Source of the DNA: Laburnicola sp. R22_1
Taxonomy: Eukaryota; Ascomycota; Dothideomycetes; Pleosporales; Didymosphaeriaceae
Direction of reading: 5' to 3'
Assembly: GCA_014281115.1 (NCBI GenBank)
Contig: JACONQ010000006.1
Coordinates: forward strand, 1,612,001 to 1,676,000
Length of the DNA: 64,000 bases
Under the pieces are notes generated by a model. It was not told the DNA's origin. It did not search any database and saw nothing but the letters and a program-made list of their open reading frames with translations. Of the stretch, positions 11,700-22,391 are shown one piece after another (the first letter of the stretch is position 1; every line of letters begins with the position of its first letter). The position numbers and the translations under genes are program-made.

Positions 11700-13700
11700 T
11701 TCCTATTAGATTTATAATTTATATAGTTTCTAGAGATTCTTATAAGTTCTAATCTCTAAAGCTAATATTAGTGTTGCTAGGTATTTAATTAATCTTTATA
11801 TAGGAATTCTCTTATATATATACCTCTAGCTGTGCTTTACTAATAGTGGAAATTCTTACTATACTTATATTCTATAGTTTACCTTAGTATATTATATAGT
11901 ATTAATCTTTAAGAATAAACTATTCTATACACTCCTCTAGCTCTATCTTATAAATATGTTCGCTAGTTATACAGTAAAGATAGGCAATAGTGATTAGGTA
12001 GGACACTTAATTATTACTATTCTTATTATTTTCACTCTACTCCTCTTCTTTGTGCAAAGCAGGTTCCTTATTATTATACCCTTCTATATTCTAAATATAG
12101 GACTAAATAGTTTTATATAAAGGCGTTTTATTATTATACTCTTTATAGAAGGTAATATAGTACCTTATTATATAGGTACGCTTATTGCGCAAATAGTTAG
12201 AAGACTAACAACCTTCTTTATAGAACACAAAACACTTCTTTAGTCTTATACAAATATTATTTAATTAGGATCTAAATTGCAATAATAATAGTATAAATTA
12301 TCTATAAAATTCTTATCTATAAGGATCTAGTAATCTCCTTCTTTTTATAGGAAAGTTATATTTACAATTAGTATAGTACGTATTAGCCTTTATAGGTACT
12401 AATTAGATTAGTAATTAATTGCAACTTAAATTAACGCATAGAGATTAGTAAATAGAACTTTATAGGTAGGATTAGGGGTAAACATAGCCTACTCTAGCTC
12501 TAGGTATATATAGCATGTAAAATATTATATAGAGCTCTAGTATAGTTATTATCCTTATTCTATGCCTTTTAAAATTAGATTATCTTATTAGCTAAAATTC
12601 TCTAAGGAGGTAGGTTGTGCTTAGGCGGAAGCTTATACAGGTTAGATTATAGAATAGGCTTAGTTTGTATAGATTAGTACAGCGTCTATAATTTACATTT
12701 AACTAGTAGTAGTTCTATTTTATATAGCGTTTAATAATCGTAAGTAAATAGGCAAAATAGTAGTTAGGTACTATATATAAAGAGTAGTAGGTTATTTAGT
12801 TATTTATATAAATAAGATTGTCCTTAGTACTTATATAAAAATTCTCTTAAGATGTTTATAAGGACCTATAGCTATATAGGTACCTATAGTAGTAGTAGCT
12901 TACTCTATTTAGGTTTGTATAATAGCCTAACTAGCTTAAGTATCTTTAAGATTAGCCTTAGTATTTGCGTATAAGAAGTTAAGTAAGCTAGTAAAGGCAG
13001 TAGTGTATAAATAATATCTATACTACCTTAGGCTACTTTATATAGTTTGCTAGCACTTATAGCTCTAGCGTTTATCCTTAGTATAATACCTTTTTCTTCT
13101 AGAACTATAATAAGCTTTCTTCTAAACACACAGTTTAACATTAAAAAATAGTGTTCTTTCTATCCTTTAAAGTCTTTCTAGAATAATTTTAAGAAAGCTA
13201 TCCCTTTTTAGTATAACGTATAATAATTAATACTAGTATATATTGCGTACAACTATACTTTTAATAAAGTAGGATTATCTGCTAAGTTAATCTCATCCTT
13301 TTAGTACTTAGGTTTTATTCTCTTGCGTGGTATTACCTTTAATATTTCTATTCCTTTAGTATACTTATTATACAGTGTAGTATATTTAGGCACATTAGTA
13401 TTGTCTTATAAGGCAAAGGTAGTAAAGGCGGGGGCTTTATACAAAGTAGTAGTAAGAGTAGTTATTATATAACTAGTTTATTTAATAGATTAGTTATATA
13501 AAAAGTTGCGCTTTATTAGGATTTATTATTATCTAACTGTATATTTATATAGTTACTAGTAGTATGCTTAGGGCACTATCTTCTTTTAAATCTTATATAG
13601 CAGCAATATCTATTTACTAACTTAATAAAAGAGTTAATCTACTATCCCTATAAATAAGAATAGATTTTGTATATTTTATATAATCGCCCCCTTTATTTTA
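11700..13700 (-). pseudogene. Copia gag and zinc-knuckle region (RIP-broken)
   Basis: Near the 5' LTR on the minus strand. A Cys/His cluster CFVxYKEGCxSSN lies at plus positions about 12196-12240; related fungal copia Gag proteins carry CFVCxKEGCWSxNH here. The second Cys, the Trp and the His are mutated. The same cluster is in the sister copia near 22,985. About 360 bp present in the sister (about 23,290-23,655) is missing here near 12,510. Confidence 0.6.
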
Positions 13701-13866
13701 TATAGTAGCAATAGTTACTTACTAACTTTATAAAGGTTTAATCTACTATTCTCTTATATATAGAGGATAGGGTATAACAAAATAAATTATATAGCTAATA
13801 ATAACTTATATAATCTATCTTTACTCTTACTAATTTATAGTTATGAATTAGTTAATTACTAATTAG

Positions 13867-14153
13867 TATTAAATAGGCTCTATAGCTAGCTATATAGATA
13901 TTAATATCTAATACTCTATATTAGCAACCGTAAAGAGTATACAGGGTAATTATATAAGGAAAGAAAATAATATAATAGAACTAACTTAGTATTAATTTCT
14001 TATCTCTAGAGAGGGTAAAAATAAAAAGGAGAAAATCCTATAGCGCATAGGCCGCAGCGCACAGGCATTATATAATCTCTATATAATGCTATCGTGTGAC
14101 AATATTAAAACCTTAATACTCTTAGGTGCCCTTGCCCGTACAGTGTACAAACA
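13867..14153 (-). repeat. Copia LTR (5' LTR of the minus-strand element)
   Basis: 287 bp, paired with 4062-4350. It is followed on the plus strand by the second GTTAT target duplication. Confidence 0.85.
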
Positions 14154-14576
14154 GTTATACTATATACTAAAAGGTCTATGATATTTCTCCTTCTAGTATA
14201 TATTTGTATAAGTCTATATATATATTATTAATTAACTATATAGATATAGAATAATAAAGGCTTTTATTTTAAATATTATATATTATTTAAATATCTACCT
14301 AAGGGTAGAATAACAAAGGTTTTTATCTTAAATAATAAAAAAAAAAGTAGAGCCCTCTACTTAGTAACTAAAAAGAACGTAAAAAGTAATTAAATAATAT
14401 AATAAAAAAGTAAAGCCTTTTACTTAGTAATTAAGGAAAGTATAAAAAGTTTTATAATTACCTTTTTACGCTCGTTTTAATTACTAAATAGGGGCTTTAC
14501 TTTTTTAATATTATTTAAAATAAAAGCCTTTACTATTCTACTTCTAAGTAGATTTAATTAACCCTATATAAAAAAG
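14154..14576. repeat. AT-rich spacer with two SR1 copies
   Basis: Contains a minus-strand SR1 copy at about 14286-14392, a partial duplication of its AAGTAGAGCCCT..TACTTAGTAA part at about 14393-14450, and a plus-strand SR1 copy at about 14449-14568. The first bases (ACTATATACTAAAAGGTCTA) are shared with 30,945-30,975, showing the copia inserted into another repeat. No gene. Confidence 0.55.
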
Positions 14577-14692
14577 TCTAACCCATTTTATTAATACTAG
14601 CTTAAAACGCTTTTCTGTGTATATAATAGTAGGAGGGATATCTGCTATTATTATAATATTTTTATTAGAAACCTCTTATTTGTAAAAAAACC
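14577..14692 (+). mobile_element. SR2 short poly-A retroposon, copy 1
   Basis: 116 bp, shared with 30554-30633 and 46351-46465. It ends in TTTGTAAAAAAACC and is flanked by TATATAAAAAAG and ATATAAAAAG, a near-perfect duplication of about 10 bp. The A-rich 3' end plus variable duplication fits target-primed retroposition. Confidence 0.6.
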
Positions 14693-14694
14693 AT

Positions 14695-15600
14695 ATAAAA
14701 AGTAATTATAAAAAAGCGTGGTTAAACTACTAAGTAAACTTAGTAGTTTTACTGCATATAGCTTTTCTATATACTATTTTTATAAAAAGGTTATTTAAAA
14801 TTTTAAAAAAGGATAAAATAGCTTTAGGACTACTATACTATAGTTATCTATTTTTATCTTTTACTATTCTAATTATTATAAATAATATAAGTTATATTAA
14901 TAAATATATACTATTTTTATTCATAATTGCGCTGTAGCTACCAGGTTGCGAACACGACGACTAAACTATAGTTAAGCGTCCTATTGCCTACACTGCTCCC
15001 GTAGTTGCGACTTCGCAATCTACTACGGCTCTCTAATAGTCTACTAGTTAAGAAATAATATATAACTTAGTTATACTAGATAGTAGACTATCTATAAACT
15101 ACTATTAATACTACTACTATAAAGAAAGTCAATAATAAAATTATGATTATTTTATATATATTTTATTACTACTACTATATACTAGGTCCTAGGTTTTAGT
15201 GTCTCCTATTTTACTCCTCTCTATATATAGTGCGAACTTAATCTTAGTTAGAATCTCTATAGAATAAAGATAATATATATTAAATATACTATTACTCTAT
15301 TACTCTATTAAGGTTATTCTTAATAAAATCTCTACTATCTCTCCACGCCTATACTCTACTATCTAGCTAGGTATTAATATTATTTTTAAAAAAGTATTTA
15401 GTATTACTAAAAAGTATAGACTAAAAATTTGTCCTATTACTATTAAAATAATACTAATACTAGAGTTTTATTTTATTTATACATTAATTATCTATAAAAG
15501 TCTAGTATACCAAACTATCTATAAGGCGATACTTATATACTAGCTAGGTTAGTAGCTTATCTAGTTCTTAAAGACTAGTAAGACTATACTCTAAGTTTAT
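14695..15600 (-). mobile_element. SR1-long, truncated copy E, interrupted by family L
   Basis: Matches the body of the 1.1-kb SR1 form, for example AAACTACTAAGTAAACTTAG at about 14718. It is split by a family L fragment at about 14925-15272 and resumes with the TACTATTACTCTATTACTC segment shared with the copy at 27145-28275. Both termini of the full element are missing. Confidence 0.6.
14925..15272 (-). repeat. Family L terminal segment inserted in SR1-long copy E
   Basis: About 350 bp matching the right-hand ends of the longer family L copies (30,050-30,425 and 45,250-45,640). Includes GCGCTGTAGCTACCAGGTTG and a conserved CTCTCTATATATAGTGCGAAC block. It stands alone here, like a solo LTR or truncated end. 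Exact ends are uncertain. Confidence 0.55.
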
Positions 15601-16290
15601 ATATATTTATATTTACATATTTTTAAGTATTTCTATAGTCTTAACTAAGACCCATAGGCCCTTTATAGTTAAATTACATAAGTGTGTTATTAACTTAGTT
15701 ATATATATTTATAGTATCTTATAGAGCTAGTATATAGAAAAAAGGTTATAGCTAGATTTTCGGTTACTATAGAATAGTTATTAAATATAGCTTTTTTTAT
15801 AAAAAAGTATTTTTATGCTAATTAATTACTTATATTATTAATATTTGTATTACTTCAAAAATTTTCTATAGAGTAAATACAGCCATAGGCAAATTGTATA
15901 GATAGATAAGGAACACTTTTCCCTAGTAAAAAAAGCCCTTTAAAGAGGGTTAAGGGAAAACTAACACTAGTGGCCTATTGTCTGTCTAAAGCGTAAATTA
16001 AAATTTCCCACAAAGTTTTTCCTAAATTAGAAGATAGTAATATATCTTAATTAACTTTCTTGTCCTATAAGTTTAAATCTTAATAACTTATTAAGACTAG
16101 TAACTAGTTAAAGATTTCTTAATTATTAGAGGTACTTGCTAATAGCTTTCCTATCCTATGAGTTTAATCTAGTAACTTAGTTAAGACTAGCTTAAATAGT
16201 TAGAAATTTCTTAATTATTAGAGATACTAGCTTATTTAGGCTACTTTTCTTCTTATTCATAAAGATTGGTTTTTTAGTATTTAAAAACTA
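15601..16290. repeat. AT-rich repeat sequence, family X, tandem duplication
   Basis: 15,640-15,790 is shared with 35,840-35,900 and 36,545-36,617 (family X). It preserves the uninterrupted TATAGAAAAAAGGTTATAGC site into which a pogo element inserted at 36,617. An imperfect tandem duplication of about 85 bp lies at 16054-16136 and 16145-16226. A GC-richer patch near 15,930-15,990 has no coding sign. No gene. Confidence 0.5.
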
Positions 16291-16292
16291 GA

Positions 16293-16376
16293 GGCGGAAG
16301 AGGGCGAGATTTAAACTTGCTAAGGAGTCTAAGTTTTCGCTTATTTCTAGACTAAAATCCTCGCTTATAGTCCCGC
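16293..16376 (-). other. GC-rich hairpin island, tRNA-like but not a tRNA call
   Basis: 84 bases on the minus strand have a 5-bp stem with a 7-nt TTTAAAT loop resembling a T-arm (B-box like), a six-base inverted repeat AGTCTA/TAGACT in the middle, and ends GCGGGA/TTCCGC that can pair. A normal tRNA does not fit: four extra bases separate the T-arm from the 3' acceptor strand and no clear D-arm or anticodon is placed. It could be a decayed tRNA or a tRNA-derived SINE. Less AT-rich sequence continues to about 16,455. Confidence 0.25.
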
Positions 16377-16528
16377 ACCACAGCGTAGATTCACCATCTA
16401 GACTTCTGCTATACTTAGACGACCTTACGTCCGTATCTATTACAATACGCCCCTCCTTACTTATATAAATATATAAATATCTTTAATAGAAATTTTAATT
16501 ATAAATATTATATAGTAATATAATAGTT

Positions 16529-17621
16529 ACGTTAGCTTGCTAAATACCTTTTTAACCTTTTTTTTATTTGAGGTTAAAGTAGATTAAGATAAAAGGTTAT
16601 TAGATACTATATATAGCACCTAATTCTATTTAAAGACTAACCTTAAACACTACCTAATAATATAATAATAGTTCAAACTTACTCGCACCCTATCTACACC
16701 TTATAAGCTTCTAACTTATATAAAGTTTACTTATAGCATATATAGCGCACCTAGCTTATTACTACTACTATTATTATTTGCGCTTACGCGCTAGATAAGC
16801 TATTTTAATAGTAATAATAATAGCTAGAAGGATCTTACGGATCTATACAACGCTCTTACTACTTTATAGCTTATTAATTAATACTTTATTATTCGCCTCT
16901 TATATTCTTTGCTAAATAATTCTATGACTAATAAGGAGTAATTACGTCTACTAGTATAGAAATATAATTATTCTATTCTTAGCAAACTAGACTAGCTGCT
17001 AACCTAACTAGTAGATAAGAAGAGCCTTATAAATAGTTAAGTATACCTATTCCTTCTTACGCTAGATAAGCATCTTATAAATATAATAGAACTCTAGCAT
17101 AGTTATTATTTAGGTAATAGTTATATAGAACTCTAGCGTATACTTTTAGTATTAGTAACTACCTTAGCGTTAGTAGGGCTACTATTAACTAAGTAGATAG
17201 TAGGATATAGAGAGATCGTAGAAGATTTATTAAGAATAACCTTAATATAGTAATAAAGCAATAAACATATATCTAATATATATTACTTTTATCCTACTTA
17301 GAGGTCAAGTAGTATATACCTATTAATATATTAACTTATATTATTTATAATAATTAGAATAGTAGAGAAGATAGCTTATAGTATAGCTGCGCCTAAGGTT
17401 TATTTCCTAAAGTTCTAAGGAGCCTGTTTATGAAAATTTTGCTAATAGGAGCAGCCCTACGCTAAGACTACTAAGCTCGCTTAGCAGTTTAAACGCGCAT
17501 TTTTATAATCACCGTTTTACGCTTTCTTTAATTACTAAGTAGGAGGCTCTGCTTTTTGTATTATATTATGTAAGATAAAAGCCTTTGTCGTGCTACTCCT
17601 AGGTTGTTAATTTAATGCCAC
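16529..17621 (+). mobile_element. SR1-long retroposon, copy A
   Basis: 1,093 bp from GTTAGCTTGCTAAATACC to the SR1 3' module, ending close to the family end. Flanked by 9-bp duplications ATAATAGTT (16520-16528, 17622-17630). It contains the best preserved coding remnant of the family. The same layout is in the copies at 25581-26698, 27145-28275 and 31210-32352. Confidence 0.75.
16685..17405 (+). pseudogene. SR1-long open frame, unrecognised protein
   Basis: A single frame can be read for about 240 codons, with TAA/TAG at positions that read well as Gln. It begins around FKLTRTLSTPYKL, has a Leu-rich run (PSLLLLLLLFAL), a helical, charged middle (KDLTDLYNALTTL and NKExLRLLVxKYNYSILSKL), and a second hydrophobic stretch (ILLVLVTTLALVGLLL) followed by IVGYREIVEDLLRITLI. 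The copies at 31210-32352 and 27145-28275 keep parts of the frame, for example ARFTYSVYSTPSLLLLLLL and PRQIVGLRETIETLLKIILI, which argues it was a real protein. I see no reverse transcriptase, endonuclease or transposase motif. Hydrophobic runs suggest a membrane association. Function unknown; the start Met is not identifiable. Short open stretches on the opposite strand also exist. Confidence 0.45.
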
Positions 17622-17750
17622 ATAATAGTTTATTATTTATATCTTATAGATAATAGTAATTATTCTTAGGTTACTCTATATTATATTACTATACGTATAC
17701 TCTTTTTATTTCTTTTGTTACCTATTCTTTTAAAGAACTTAGTTTATATT

Positions 17751-17751
17751 A

Positions 17752-17816
<65 letters not shown>
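17751..17816. repeat. (TTA)n microsatellite
   Basis: About 22 uninterrupted TTA/ATT units. It is the longest pure simple repeat in the window and carries no interrupting transitions. Confidence 0.95.
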
Positions 17817-17857
17817 GCCTACTAGTAGAGATATATTTATAGAGTATTATAGATTAT

Positions 17858-17986
17858 GTGTGACGTTAAATTAACTACTTAGGGGTAGCACGACAAAGGC
17901 TTTCATCTCAAATAACATGACAAAAAAGCAGAGTCCCCTGCTTAGTAATTAAAAAGAGCGTGAAAAAGGTAATTACAAAAAAAGCA
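17858..17986 (-). mobile_element. SR1 short retroposon, least mutated copy
   Basis: 129 bp with C-rich residues preserved (GACAAAGGCTTTCATCTC, AAAGCAGAGTCCCCTGC). 9-bp duplication ATAGATTAT flanks it (17849-17857, 17987-17995). This copy is the best available approximation to the family consensus. Confidence 0.75.
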
Positions 17987-17995
17987 ATAGATTAT

Positions 17996-18724
17996 AAGTA
18001 AGTATAGGCACTAGTATATATAGTTCTTATTATTATTCTCTTTAATAGAAGTTAACTACACATAGTAATATATAATAAAATTATAATTATAGTTATTTTA
18101 AAAGTGCATTTTTAGTAGGTAAAGATTCTAGAGCTTTGCTATATATACTATATACTCTAAACTATTATATAACTACTTATATAGTAGCTATAGGCTAACC
18201 TTTTAAAGTAAATAATTTAGAACTTTATTTATACCTAATGTAGATCTAGTAGGCCTTTTTAAACAGTATATACCTATTTTTTTAAAATATCTTTTGAATT
18301 TTTAGTATATAATAGAATTATAGCTTTATTAACTTATATATATACTTTATTAAGTACCTTAGATATAAAAATAAGTTATATTTATTAGTTTAGCAATAGT
18401 ATTATATTTAATATAGTAGTAGAAGGAGAAGGCAAAGGGTAAAGTAAGCAAGTATTACTAAGTATTTAAACTTATTATATAGACTTATAGAGAGCTAGTT
18501 AATAATTTTACTAATAATAACGCGTTATATATACTTATAGTATATGAGTATAAAGTAGTTACTAATATATATCTATATATAGATATAATATACCTAACTA
18601 ATATAACTAATATTATATAATAAGTTATATAACTAATAACTAAGCGTTTTATATACTTTACTATAGCTAGGTAATATTTTTATAATAAAAATAGCTAAAA
18701 GGAAAAATATATATATATTATATA
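17996..18724. other. AT-rich sequence without identified content
   Basis: Strongly AT-rich, all frames closed. No match to the other families in the window was noticed and no gene is visible. Confidence 0.4.
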
Positions 18725-18849
18725 CGCATTTTCATAACCACCTTTTCACGCTTTTTTAATTACTAAGCAGTGGGCTCTGCTTTTTTGTTATGTTATTTGA
18801 GATGAAAATCTTTGTTGTGCTACCCCTAGGTAGTTAATTTAACGCCACA
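18725..18849 (+). mobile_element. SR1 short retroposon
   Basis: 125 bp, from CGCATTTTCATAACCACC to AACGCCACA. Full-length short form. Flanks are TA-rich, so the duplication cannot be set with certainty. Confidence 0.65.
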
Positions 18850-18861
18850 TATATAATACAT

Positions 18862-19022
18862 ATATTAAAGATGTTTATTATATAAAGATTCTAACTAAGG
18901 TTAAGTCTACACTATATATAGAGAGGAGTAAAATAGAAGGCACTATAACCTAGTACCTAGTATATAGTAGTAGTAACAAAATATATATATAATAATTATA
19001 ATTTTATTAATAATATTTTGTA
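18862..19022 (+). repeat. Family L fragment
   Basis: Matches part of the family L end in reverse orientation to 14925-15272 (ATTCTAACTAAGGTTAAG, then AGAGAGGAGTAAAATAGAAG). It is cut by the pogo element that starts at 19025. Confidence 0.55.
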
Positions 19023-19024
19023 TA

Positions 19025-21216
19025 ATATATTCTATTAGTAGTTCGGACAGATTAGTCCGCTAGATAGTTTTTCTTGGCAACTTTAAGGTCCCTTATAACT
19101 TATTATAGAATACTATCAACGTTACTTTATTGTAACTTATAATATACTAAGTTACTATTTAATCTACCTTTTACGTTATATAGCCTCTTTTCGCGGCTAT
19201 AATAGTTACGCAAAGCTAAAGAGTCTTTCTTAGTAGTATAAACTTATAATAAGACTCCTATAATATATAATATATTATCTACTATACTATATATAGGCAA
19301 TATATAGTATACTTATTATAATTTATAGTAAAGCATACTATATCTTAAGTAGTACTTTATTTAATTTTTAGTTACTAAGTGCGTACTATTGCATAATAAA
19401 GTTAACCTGTTATTTTTGGCCTTATAGTAACCTATAATAAAATTACTCTAATTTACTATTAACACTATCTAAAAATAAGCCGCTAAGGGTAATATCTAAC
19501 TCCTTCTTTATCTCTTTATCTATCTAATAGGTTCTTACATTGTGCCTAGGCTCTCTATACCTCCTATAGCGGCGTTGTGTTAAGGGACCTACCTCTCCCT
19601 TACTACTACCTCGCGCCCTTTTTAATAACTTCACCCTAATAGAAAGGCTTTCTACACCTAAATCTGCTTCTTAAGCAAATCCTAGCGTCCTACCTTTCTA
19701 AATGCGCCTTCTTTTACGCGTTTTTTACTTTATTAGAACTATAATTTACTTCTTAAGTTCCTTAATATAGGTCTCTTAAAGTACACTATAGTAAAGTATA
19801 AGTTTAGTACCTTTTTAAGCTATAAGTAGCTTAATTTAGCATTAGGTAGAGACCAAATAAAAGAGTCGCGTACGAGCTTTGACTAGGATCCAAACTTAAG
19901 GGTATTGCTTAGGGTCCTGGCTTGCCATAGTGTATCTAGTGGAGTACCCTAAGGTGGAGTGTGAATACGCACATTAAGGCAATCTACTACTACTAACATA
20001 TCTAAAGGAATAAGCCTAAAGGCCTTAAAGGCTTTCGTATAGTTTTCTAGTATAAACATATTAAAAAACGCGTTGCAAAAGGTTAGAAGGAAGTCCTCTT
20101 TATTAATATAAAAGACGCGTTAGCGTGCTAAGTCCCGCATGCGCTAGGAGTACTTTAGCTTTAGTGGCGCAAAATAGACCACATTAAGCGGCTAGAGGAT
20201 ATAAGATAAGTACGCTAGCATATAGAGTGTTAGGATCTTCTATTCTAGGCAATAATCCTTAAAATCCTAGGAGTGGTGGCTCTTATAGCTGTCTAGAATA
20301 AGTAACCTCTATAACCCTACTATGCGCGGCCTTGTATACGCGTTAAAATGCTTTAACTATGCAACTCTAAGCTCGCTGTTAGTCTAGCCAGTCTTAGAGA
20401 CTAAGAGCTTCTAATTGCGAGGGATACTAGTCTTTTCATATTACGCTAAGATATAAACTCGCCCTTTATAGATAATAAAGAGTAGGGTAGTATACTTAGT
20501 AGCGTAAATACTCTAAATTACTATAACCCACTTGCGGTTGCCTGGCTAAACAACCGTAGGTTAAGAACATTTTTCTAAACTAGTTACAACCTTTATTAAG
20601 CTAATAACTCCTATCTAAAAGCCTATTTTATTAAAGTTATAGATGTCTTTATCCTACACTCTATACTTGGCTTTTGTGTTCTCTACTAGCTAAAACTATG
20701 CGTTTATAACCTCTAGGTCTTCCTATTATATCCTCTATTAGTCCTTCGCTTAATTAAAAGCCATTTTAAGCTTAGGTACGCGCTTTACAAAGCGCTAAGC
20801 CTAGCATTGTCCTATAGAGTCTCTGTGCTGCGCAGCTAGCAGTTTATTAGCTATATCTTTTACCTTATCTAGCTAGGGTGTAAATTCTTACAAATCTAGG
20901 TTGAGAATATACTATATAAGCGTCTGCTTTTTAGTTATAGTGAGCTTTGCCATGCCTAATTGTGTATCTACTTAGGCGGTAATTCTATTAATTTAATCGC
21001 TTAGTATAGACTTTGGGATATTATATGCTATAACAGCGTGTCACAGGCTTACAATTTACTTATTCTAATAGGTGTAAAGGGCAAGCTTAATTCTGCCTTC
21101 TTAATTAGATAATAATGCGTTGTGCTATTAAGACATTATAATTCATAGTAAAGTGTTATAGTCTTGGCAAAAACTATTCGGCGGACTAATCTGCTCGGGC
21201 TACTAATAGAATATAT
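19025..21216 (-). mobile_element. Pogo-like transposon P1
   Basis: 2,192 bp with inverted ends ATATATTCTATTAGTAG followed by mutated copies of CCCGGACAGATTAGTCCG, flanked by TA (19023-19024, 21217-21218). TA target and long ends mark Tc1/mariner. Same family as P2 (36619-40707). Transposase lies on the minus strand. Confidence 0.85.
19443..20953 (-). pseudogene. Pogo-type DDE transposase of P1 (RIP-broken)
   Basis: Starts at ATG 20951-20953 (minus) and ends at TAA 19443-19445. Its length of 1,511 bp compares with 1,512 bp in P2. It aligns base for base with the P2 transposase, including the VDRLN and IHTPP region and the stop. It is more degraded than P2, with stops throughout. In live relatives this is a helix-turn-helix plus DDE nuclease that cuts at its own inverted repeats. 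About one base of net length change suggests a frameshift relative to P2. Confidence 0.65.
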
Positions 21217-21321
21217 TATATATGAAGTAATTTATAAGCGTTTAAAACGATATAAAAAATTATTACTCTTTTTTTATATTACCCTACTATATATAAGCGT
21301 AGACTAAAGCTTAAAGTAAAT

Positions 21322-21607
21322 TGTTAAATATGCTCTACAGCTAGCTATATAGACATTAATATCGAATACTCTATATTAGCAAGTGTAGAGGGTGTACAGA
21401 ATAATTATATAAGGAAAAGAAATAATATAATAGAATAACTTAGTATTAATTGCTTATCTCTAGAAAGAGTATAGATAGAAAAGAGAAAATCCTACAACGC
21501 ATAGGCCGCAGCGCATAGATATTATATAATTTCTATATAATACTATTATGCGATAGTATTAAAATATTAACCCCCTTAGGTACTCTTGCCTATATAGTAT
21601 ATAGACA
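21322..21607 (-). repeat. Copia LTR, left copy of deleted element
   Basis: 286 bp, TGTTAAATA..TATAGACA on the plus strand. Same family as 4062-4350. Confidence 0.85.
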
Positions 21608-22391
21608 CTAGTAACTTTTTATTTTAAAGTTGCTATTAGTAGTTCTTCTTTTCTCTACATAAACTATCTGCTTGCTAATATTTACTCTATTTATTTAGTA
21701 TTCCCCTATTTATATACCTCCTACTCTAGCTAGTCTACTTTAGTAGAAAAATTCTACTAACTATTTATTATACTTTATTGCTATTTGTTAGAGGCACAAT
21801 TAGACTTATTAATAATAGAGTAGTAGTCTAACTAATAGCAGTTAAGGGTAAAATTATATAGTTAATAATAAGATTATAGTAATAATATATTGTTTGTATA
21901 GAGTTTTTATTACTTAGTTTATTTCTTATATAATAGGTAGACCTATTTATCTTATCTATTTAGGTAGCAATATTTGGTAATTGTGCAACGCTAGATAAAG
22001 AGAAGATAAATACTAGTAAGGAGTAGAAATTAAAGCTCTCGACAGAAGGAAGAAATATATAAGATAGGCTTTCCTTCCTTTATTCTTCTCTTTCTTATCC
22101 TCTACTTTAAACATCTCTCTATATATATCTCTTCTCCCTAGCTCTTTTCTCTTTTTCTTTTATTATTAAGCTAATTCTCTATTTTATACACTGCTAAACT
22201 GTGCCTCTTATTATATAATATCTTATCTTTGTATAGTGCTAAGTTGCTATAGATAATAGCACTTATACTAGCTAGTAACTAAGTTAATTTTCTTAGCTTT
22301 AATCTTGTTATGCGTAATCTTCTACATAGAAAAATGCGTATTACTCTCTCTACTAGTTCCTATGTAAACTGTACGTTCTTCTAGAACATTA

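Larger units (their letters stand above)
4062..14153 (-). mobile_element. Ty1/copia retrotransposon, RIP-mutated, with nested hAT
   Basis: LTR element of 10,092 bp with a 5-bp target duplication GTTAT (4057-4061, 14154-14158). LTRs at 4062-4350 and 13867-14153 read TGTTTGTAC..TATTTAACA on the minus strand (RIP variants). The coding order on the minus strand is gag, integrase, reverse transcriptase, RNase H from right to left. Integrase upstream of RT marks Ty1/copia. A 3,096-bp hAT element interrupts it, so the copia itself is about 7 kb. All frames are broken by TAA/TAG. Compared with the copia copy at 21322-25293 it lacks about 360 bp in the gag region, around 12,510. Confidence 0.9.

Noticed and set aside
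16293..16376. Functional tRNA gene
   Set aside because: The acceptor stem does not adjoin the T-arm and no anticodon arm can be placed.
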